Shown here piece by piece: positions 6,015-9,753 of a DNA stretch of 9,753 nt. Origin of the DNA: an uncultured Nocardiopsis sp. (GTDB taxonomy: Bacteria; Actinomycetota; Actinomycetes; Streptosporangiales; Streptosporangiaceae). How positions within the stretch are numbered: position 1 is the stretch's first letter; each line of letters begins with the position of its first letter. Below the pieces are notes generated by a model. It ran no database searches. It had not been told where the DNA came from and saw only the letters and a program-made list of their open reading frames with translations. The stretch covers positions 1 through 9,753 of the forward strand of contig CALGOD010000256.1 in assembly GCA_937957845.1 (NCBI GenBank). The letters are read 5' to 3'. A program made the position numbers and the translations under genes.

Positions 6015-8225
6015 TCACCCGTGTCGTCCGCCGGTGGAAGGCCGCGGGTGATGTGTCGGGTCAAACCTATTGTCCACCTCGGGTCGGACCCGCCAGTCCA
6101 ACCGCTCGGGGGGCGGCCCCAGATTGGGGGGGACCCGGCCCTCGATCCCCACCGGAGAAGGAGATCTCCCGCCCGGTGTGAAGCCGCCGGGCGTGTCGGG
6201 GTCGACCACCGGTCGCGGGGCCACGGTGCGGGGGCGACCGCTCGCGTCCCGTCCGCTCCGCGTTCCACCTCCGGTCTCGGTGTCGCCGCCCTCGGTGCCC
6301 GATGCGGCACCGGTGTCGCGGGAGTCGTCCACCGTGGCGAGAGTGGCCGTGGACAGGGTGAGGATACCCGGGTTGACGTCGGCCAGGACAGGACCGTGGT
6401 CGGTCAGGACCAACGCCGCCGTGGAGGGCAGCTCGCACAGCGACCCCGCGTCCAGTCCGCAGGTACGCGGCGACCGGTCCTCGCCGTCCCCGACCCTGGC
6501 CGGAGCGGCGGCATCGGCGGCCTGGGCCGTGGCCCTCCCCCAAGCGGTGGTGGACCTCACATGCCGCACGAGGTCGAGGGGGGAGACCGCCGCCGCGGCG
6601 TTGCGGATGACCGCTCCGGACTCGGTGTGCGGGGAGGGGAAGAAGCGGTCGTCGACCTCCACCTCTCCGTCGGGGTCCCGCTCCGCCCCACCGACCGTGT
6701 CGCCCACCGCCTCACCGATCACCTCGGTGAGACGGTGCATCCGCAGATCTCCCGTGCCATCGGGCGCGGACGCCACGGCCCGCGCCACGGCCCGCGCCGC
6801 GGACCGGCTCTGCCTCATCACGATGGGCAGGCAGGAGGGGTCGGAGAACCTGGAGAGGGCGTCGGCCTGGGCGTTGCGGAACATCAGGACGACCTCCACC
6901 CCGCTGTCGGCGGCGGCGGCCAGGACCTGGTCGATCTCTCCGGCGGGCAGGGTCTCGGCGCCACAGACCACGACGGTGCGGGCCCGGTCCGGTCTCACCC
7001 GAGGACGCCTGTCACCCGCGTTCGCGGGAGGTTCCGGCGCCTCCAGCAGTTCACTGAGCGCGGACACGGCGTAGGTGCCGTAGACACGGGCCGCGGTCCT
7101 GCCGGAGGCCCTGTCGGTGGAGATGACCTTGATCTGGGCGTACTCGGCGGTGTCCGCCCGGGTACCGACGGCCTCGAAGGGGCTGAGGCGGCGTTCCAGC
7201 TCCCATGCCCGGCTGCGGACGTCCGGATCGCCGGTGCAGCGCTCACGCACGAGGACACGCTGTTCGGGGGTGAGCAGAGCGAGAGCCGGATCGTCCTCTG
7301 CCGCGTCGTCCGCGGGTGTGAGCAGGGCGCGCAGGCCGCCGATGATCTCGGCGATCCCGGCGTGGGGTCCCAACACCTCCAGCAGACGCAGCAGGAGGGT
7401 CTCGTCGGCGTCGGCGTCGGCCGCGTCCCCGGCGGCCGACGCGACGGCGGAGAGGATGCGGGCGCGCTGCCCCGCGTCCAGGTCGGTGCCCAAGGTCATC
7501 CGGGGCAGGTCGGCGGGAAGCACCCAGCATCCCGTGGCCACAGCGCAGCGACGGCCCATCCGTACGAGCTCACGCGTCACGGAGCCACCGGTGAGCTCGA
7601 TGACGGTCAGTGCTCCGCCCTCCCTGAGACGGGAGACGCCGATGGTCGTGAGCAGGGCGGACCAGCCGGCCTCGTCCCCGCCGACCACGACGACGGTCCC
7701 GACACCGGAGGGGACGGTCACCCCGTACCAGAGCGGCTGCGCCTCGTAGGCGCGGGCCGCCGCCTGCCACGCGGTGTACCGGCGGGCGTGCTCCTGCTGC
7801 TGCTCGCGTAGGAGACGATCGCGCTCCTCTCGCTCGGCTTCCAGGCGCTCACGTGCCCTGGCCAGGCGTTCGGCGATGACCTGACGGCTCTGGACGAGGG
7901 CGAAGGCGAGGGGGGCGGCGATGGCGGCGCAGGCGAGCACACCACCGAGGGCGAGGCTGCCGGGGAGGACCCGCAGCGTCCACAGCAGGGGGAACAGCAG
8001 GGCGAAGAGGACGAGCCCGGCCAGGGCGAAGTGGAGGGGGCGGTTGGTCTGGGCCTCGTTGTCGCGTTGGGAGGCGATCCACTCCTCGCTGAGGGTCTCG
8101 GCGTCGGCCGGGGTCGGCCGACGCGGCGCCGGCCCCGGTGGCGGCAGGAGCACGGTGTACCGCCAGCCGACGTAGGTACGTCCGCCCGCTCCTGGTGACG
8201 CGCCGCCTGGTCGGGGGGTGGGCAC
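6015..8225 (-). CDS. Two-helix membrane protein with coiled coil and degenerate P-loop-like domain, function unknown
   Basis: The product has 736 residues. Two hydrophobic helices at about 64-84 and 88-112 are followed by a charged coiled coil at 113-165 (rich in Glu, Arg and Gln). Next comes a segment like the start of a P-loop domain: VVVVGGDEAGWSALLTT (178-194) sits where GxxGxGK[ST] would be, but the Lys and the Gly pattern are missing. RTVVVCGAETLPAGEID (416-432) occupies a Walker-B-like strand. The order resembles large actinobacterial FtsK/HerA-like membrane proteins, but that link is inference. Residues 634-736 are rich in Gly, Pro, Arg and Asp and look disordered. The GTG at 8225 was chosen because AGGAGG lies ten bases upstream; the frame extends to 8321 but that part is not conserved-looking. 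It may be cotranscribed with murT-gatD. The CDS is secure; the function is not. Confidence 0.85.
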   Translation of the reverse strand: MPTPRPGGASPGAGGRTYVGWRYTVLLPPPGPAPRRPTPADAETLSEEWIASQRDNEAQTNRPLHFALAGLVLFALLFPLLWTLRVLPGSLALGGVLACAAIAAPLAFALVQSRQVIAERLARARERLEAEREERDRLLREQQQEHARRYTAWQAAARAYEAQPLWYGVTVPSGVGTVVVVGGDEAGWSALLTTIGVSRLREGGALTVIELTGGSVTRELVRMGRRCAVATGCWVLPADLPRMTLGTDLDAGQRARILSAVASAAGDAADADADETLLLRLLEVLGPHAGIAEIIGGLRALLTPADDAAEDDPALALLTPEQRVLVRERCTGDPDVRSRAWELERRLSPFEAVGTRADTAEYAQIKVISTDRASGRTAARVYGTYAVSALSELLEAPEPPANAGDRRPRVRPDRARTVVVCGAETLPAGEIDQVLAAAADSGVEVVLMFRNAQADALSRFSDPSCLPIVMRQSRSAARAVARAVASAPDGTGDLRMHRLTEVIGEAVGDTVGGAERDPDGEVEVDDRFFPSPHTESGAVIRNAAAAVSPLDLVRHVRSTTAWGRATAQAADAAAPARVGDGEDRSPRTCGLDAGSLCELPSTAALVLTDHGPVLADVNPGILTLSTATLATVDDSRDTGAASGTEGGDTETGGGTRSGRDASGRPRTVAPRPVVDPDTPGGFTPGGRSPSPVGIEGRVPPNLGPPPERLDWRVRPEVDNRFDPTHHPRPSTGGRHG
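6772..6795. repeat. Tandem 12-bp direct repeat, two copies
   Basis: GCCACGGCCCGC occurs twice in direct succession (6772-6783 and 6784-6795). It lies inside the membrane-protein gene and encodes an Ala-Arg-Ala-Val repeat in an alpha-helical stretch (about residues 476-484). It is in frame and probably a small coding duplication. Confidence 0.9.
7403..7420. repeat. Hexanucleotide repeat, three copies
   Basis: CGTCGG is repeated three times inside the membrane-protein gene, giving the acidic run DADADADE around residues 269-276. The repeat is in frame, so copy-number change would alter only the length of this acidic linker. Confidence 0.85.
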
Positions 8226-8608
8226 CGTCCGAACACCTCCTGTCCGACCGCGGTGGAACGGCCGGAGAATCGTCCACGCCGGACTCCGGCGGGGACCGGA
8301 GCGTGGGCAGAATGGTGTCACCGCCCCGCGTGCTTGTCACGGTCCCGCCGGAGAGTCGGGGAGATCGGGTGTGTCCACGAACGCGGCGACCCGGGTTCAG
8401 TGAAGCAGGGCGGCGGAGCGCTTTCCAGCCCCGCCGCGCCGGGGGATCTCGCTCCGCGCGGTCGCGGACACGATCTTCACCCGGATCGACCCTTCCCAGG
8501 ACGTGTGCGGGTGATCAAAGCGCGGGGCGCCGGCGCCGGACGGTTCCCCGTCGGCACCGGCGCCCCGCGCCGTTCTTCGTCCCGGGCGTGTGGGACGAGG
8601 ACCGGGCT
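8226..8608. other. 383-bp intergenic region
   Basis: This is the upstream region of the minus-strand membrane-protein gene plus the terminator of the sulfurtransferase operon. No convincing gene is seen on either strand; the plus-strand frames crossing it are shadows of flanking minus-strand genes. It holds the ribosome binding site AGGAGGT (minus strand, near 8235-8241), an imperfect hairpin (CCACGC 8274-8279 with GCGTGG 8301-8306, inner TCCGG/CCGGA), two direct copies of TGTCAC (8316-8321 and 8335-8340), and the long terminator hairpin at 8520-8570. No clear -10 element for the minus-strand gene was found. Confidence 0.75.
8520..8570 (-). terminator. Long hairpin terminator of the sulfurtransferase-DUF1416 operon
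   Basis: Arms of 24 bases (8520-8543) and 23 bases (8548-8570) pair almost completely around the loop TTCC, with a single one-base bulge and one position that is a G-U wobble in the minus-strand RNA. The hairpin begins 38 bases after the DUF1416 stop, and the minus strand continues CTTTGATC. This is a strong Rho-independent-type terminator. Confidence 0.85.
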
Positions 8609-8914
8609 CTAGGCCTGAACCCGCAGGTCGATGACCTTGCCCACCTCGGCCTTGACGTCGTATTCGCCGGTGAAGCCCCGAGAGGCCAGCACCCGCACCT
8701 TCCAGTCACCGTCGGCCGCGAAGAAGCGGAACGTGCCCTCCTCGCCGGTGGCCACCTCTCCGACGAAGTCGTCGGAGGAGTTGAGCAGTCGGGCGTAGGC
8801 CCCGCTCAACGGCTCACCGTCACGCGTCACCGTGCCCTGGATGACCGCCTGGCCACCCGCGTCGACATCGGCGAGGGCCACCCCGCCGACCGGCGCACCA
8901 CATCCGTTGCTCAC
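8609..8914 (-). CDS. sseC: DUF1416 / SseC-like protein
   Basis: The product has 101 residues, the usual size for the family. The sequence reads as a small beta-sandwich of the carboxypeptidase-regulatory/transthyretin type: AVIQGTVTRDGEPLSGAYAR (23-42), LLNSSDDFVGEV (43-54), GTFRFFAADGDWKVRVL (60-76) and a final VIDLRV strand. A cysteine lies near the N-terminus (NGCGAP, Cys5). In mycobacteria the homologue SseC is encoded directly after the thiosulfate sulfurtransferase CysA2/CysA3, and the same order is seen here. The biochemical role is unknown; a role in sulfur metabolism is inferred from context. The GTG start at 8914 overlaps the upstream TGA as GTGA (8911-8914), so translation is probably coupled. 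GGGGGAGG lies ten bases upstream. A frame extension to 8974 lies inside the upstream gene. Confidence 0.92.
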   Translation of the reverse strand: MSNGCGAPVGGVALADVDAGGQAVIQGTVTRDGEPLSGAYARLLNSSDDFVGEVATGEEGTFRFFAADGDWKVRVLASRGFTGEYDVKAEVGKVIDLRVQA

Positions 8915-9753
8915 TTGGGCTCGGCCTCCCCCACCTCGACCGGCACGCCCACGAGGGAGCCGTACTCGCTCCACGAACCGTCGTAGTTCTTGACGTTCGG
9001 GATGCCGAGGAGCTCCTTGAGCGCGAACCAGCTGTGGGAGGAGCGCTCACCGATCCGGCAGTAGGCGATGATGTCCTTGTCCAGGTCCACCCCCGCCTCG
9101 GTGTAGAGCTTGCGCAGCTCCTCGTTGCTCTTGAAGGTGCCGTCCTCGTTGGCGGTCTTGGCCCACGGGATGTTGCGTGCCGTGGGGATGTGACCGCCCA
9201 CCTGTGCCGCCTCCTGGGGCAGGTGCGCCGGGGCGAGCAGCTTGCCGGTGAACTCGTCGGGGGAGCGGACGTCCACCAGTTCCTTCGTGCCGATGGCCTG
9301 GACGACCTCGTCACGGAAGGCGCGGATGGAGGCGTCCTGTTCCTTGGCCTGGTACTGGGTGGGGGTCCGCTCGGGGACCTCCGTGACAAGTTCGCGGGAG
9401 TCGAGCTCCCACTTCTTGCGACCGCCGTCCATCAGGCGGACGCTCTCGTGGCCGTAGAGCTTGAAGTACCAGTACGCGTAGGCCGCGAACCAGTTGTTGT
9501 TGCCACCGTAGAGAACGACCTGGTGGTCGTTGGCGATGCCTTTGGCCGACATCAGCTTCTCGAATCCGGTCCGGTCCACGAAGTCGTGGCGAACCGGGTC
9601 CTGGAGGTCCTGCTTCCAGTCGAGCTTGACGGCTCCGCGGATATGCCCCTTGTCGTAAGCGGACGTGTCCTCGTCGACCTCGACGATGACCACGTTCTCG
9701 TCGTCCAGGTGAGCCTCCACCCAGTCGGCGTCCACAAGGACGTCGGCGCGGCT
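8911..9753 (-). CDS. cysA: Thiosulfate sulfurtransferase (two-domain rhodanese, CysA2-like), 5' end outside window
   Basis: The visible part is 280 codons and is open to the window edge. Its first residues, SRADVLVDADW, match the N-terminus of mycobacterial CysA, whose sequence begins just before this point, so probably only the start codon is missing. GTG at 9735 is a less likely internal start. Two rhodanese domains are present: an N-terminal non-catalytic domain with YGGNNNWFAAYAYWYFKLYG and DGGRKKWELD, and a C-terminal domain with DVRSPDEF and the active-site loop YCRIGERSSHSW. The catalytic Cys would be about residue 233 if the start is one codon beyond the window. The enzyme transfers sulfane sulfur from thiosulfate to cyanide or another thiophilic acceptor; the physiological acceptor is not known from sequence. 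The stop overlaps the start of the SseC-like gene. Confidence 0.95.
   Translation of the reverse strand, partial: SRADVLVDADWVEAHLDDENVVIVEVDEDTSAYDKGHIRGAVKLDWKQDLQDPVRHDFVDRTGFEKLMSAKGIANDHQVVLYGGNNNWFAAYAYWYFKLYGHESVRLMDGGRKKWELDSRELVTEVPERTPTQYQAKEQDASIRAFRDEVVQAIGTKELVDVRSPDEFTGKLLAPAHLPQEAAQVGGHIPTARNIPWAKTANEDGTFKSNEELRKLYTEAGVDLDKDIIAYCRIGERSSHSWFALKELLGIPNVKNYDGSWSEYGSLVGVPVEVGEAEPK

Noticed and set aside
5961..7811. A 616-codon open frame on the plus strand
   Set aside because: It is antisense to the membrane-protein gene and the start of murT. Its product is rich in Gly, Arg, Pro and His with no family resemblance, as expected for shadow frames in high-GC DNA.
8138..8986. A 282-codon plus-strand frame crossing the 8226-8608 gap
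   Set aside because: Most of it is antisense to the membrane-protein and DUF1416 genes and it runs through the long terminator hairpin. No ribosome binding site or domain supports it.

Overview
The window is about 70% G+C and carries gene families typical of Actinobacteria: a MurT/GatD lipid II amidation pair, a CysA-type thiosulfate sulfurtransferase with its SseC-like (DUF1416) partner, a YgfZ-type folate-binding protein, and a nitrobindin-like protein read from a leaderless start. The combination and base composition suggest a filamentous high-GC actinomycete, perhaps in the Nocardiopsis/Streptomonospora/Thermobifida range. The genus is inference from family resemblance only. No rRNA, tRNA, CRISPR array, insertion sequence or phage gene was seen.

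Layout, left to right. (1) A minus-strand gene (28-801) encodes a GIDE-domain membrane protein, divergent from a plus-strand nitrobindin-like gene (1011-1550). (2) A 317-bp gap (1551-1867) holds a compact three-way-junction inverted repeat and, on the minus strand, a promoter-like element, an exceptionally strong Shine-Dalgarno sequence and a 12-codon ORF. (3) The ygfZ-like gene (1868-2890, plus) starts leaderless, with the same -10 hexamer and spacing as the nitrobindin-like gene. It is separated by a strong bidirectional terminator from a convergent zinc-less MDR oxidoreductase gene (2978-3898, minus). (4) A minus-strand block reads membrane protein (6015-8225) -> murT (4731-5987) -> gatD (4012-4722), with gaps of 27 and 8 bases, and ends in a 12-bp hairpin terminator. 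(5) A 383-bp gap (8226-8608) holds the 5' region of the membrane-protein gene and a very long hairpin terminator that closes the last operon. (6) The sulfurtransferase gene (8911-9753, minus) is cut by the window edge and overlaps the DUF1416 gene (8609-8914) by four bases.

Working together: MurT and GatD form one enzyme that amidates the D-glutamate of lipid II, a peptidoglycan maturation step. The 736-residue protein upstream may share their transcript, but its own role is unknown; it has two membrane helices, a coiled coil and a degenerate P-loop-like segment. The sulfurtransferase and SseC-like protein form a translationally coupled sulfur-metabolism pair. YgfZ-like and nitrobindin-like proteins point to Fe-S cluster and heme/redox housekeeping. 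Most of the window is ordinary core genome. The parts worth a second look are the short minus-strand transcription unit in the 1551-1867 gap, the heme-ligand substitution in the nitrobindin-like protein, and the unexplained membrane protein next to murT.
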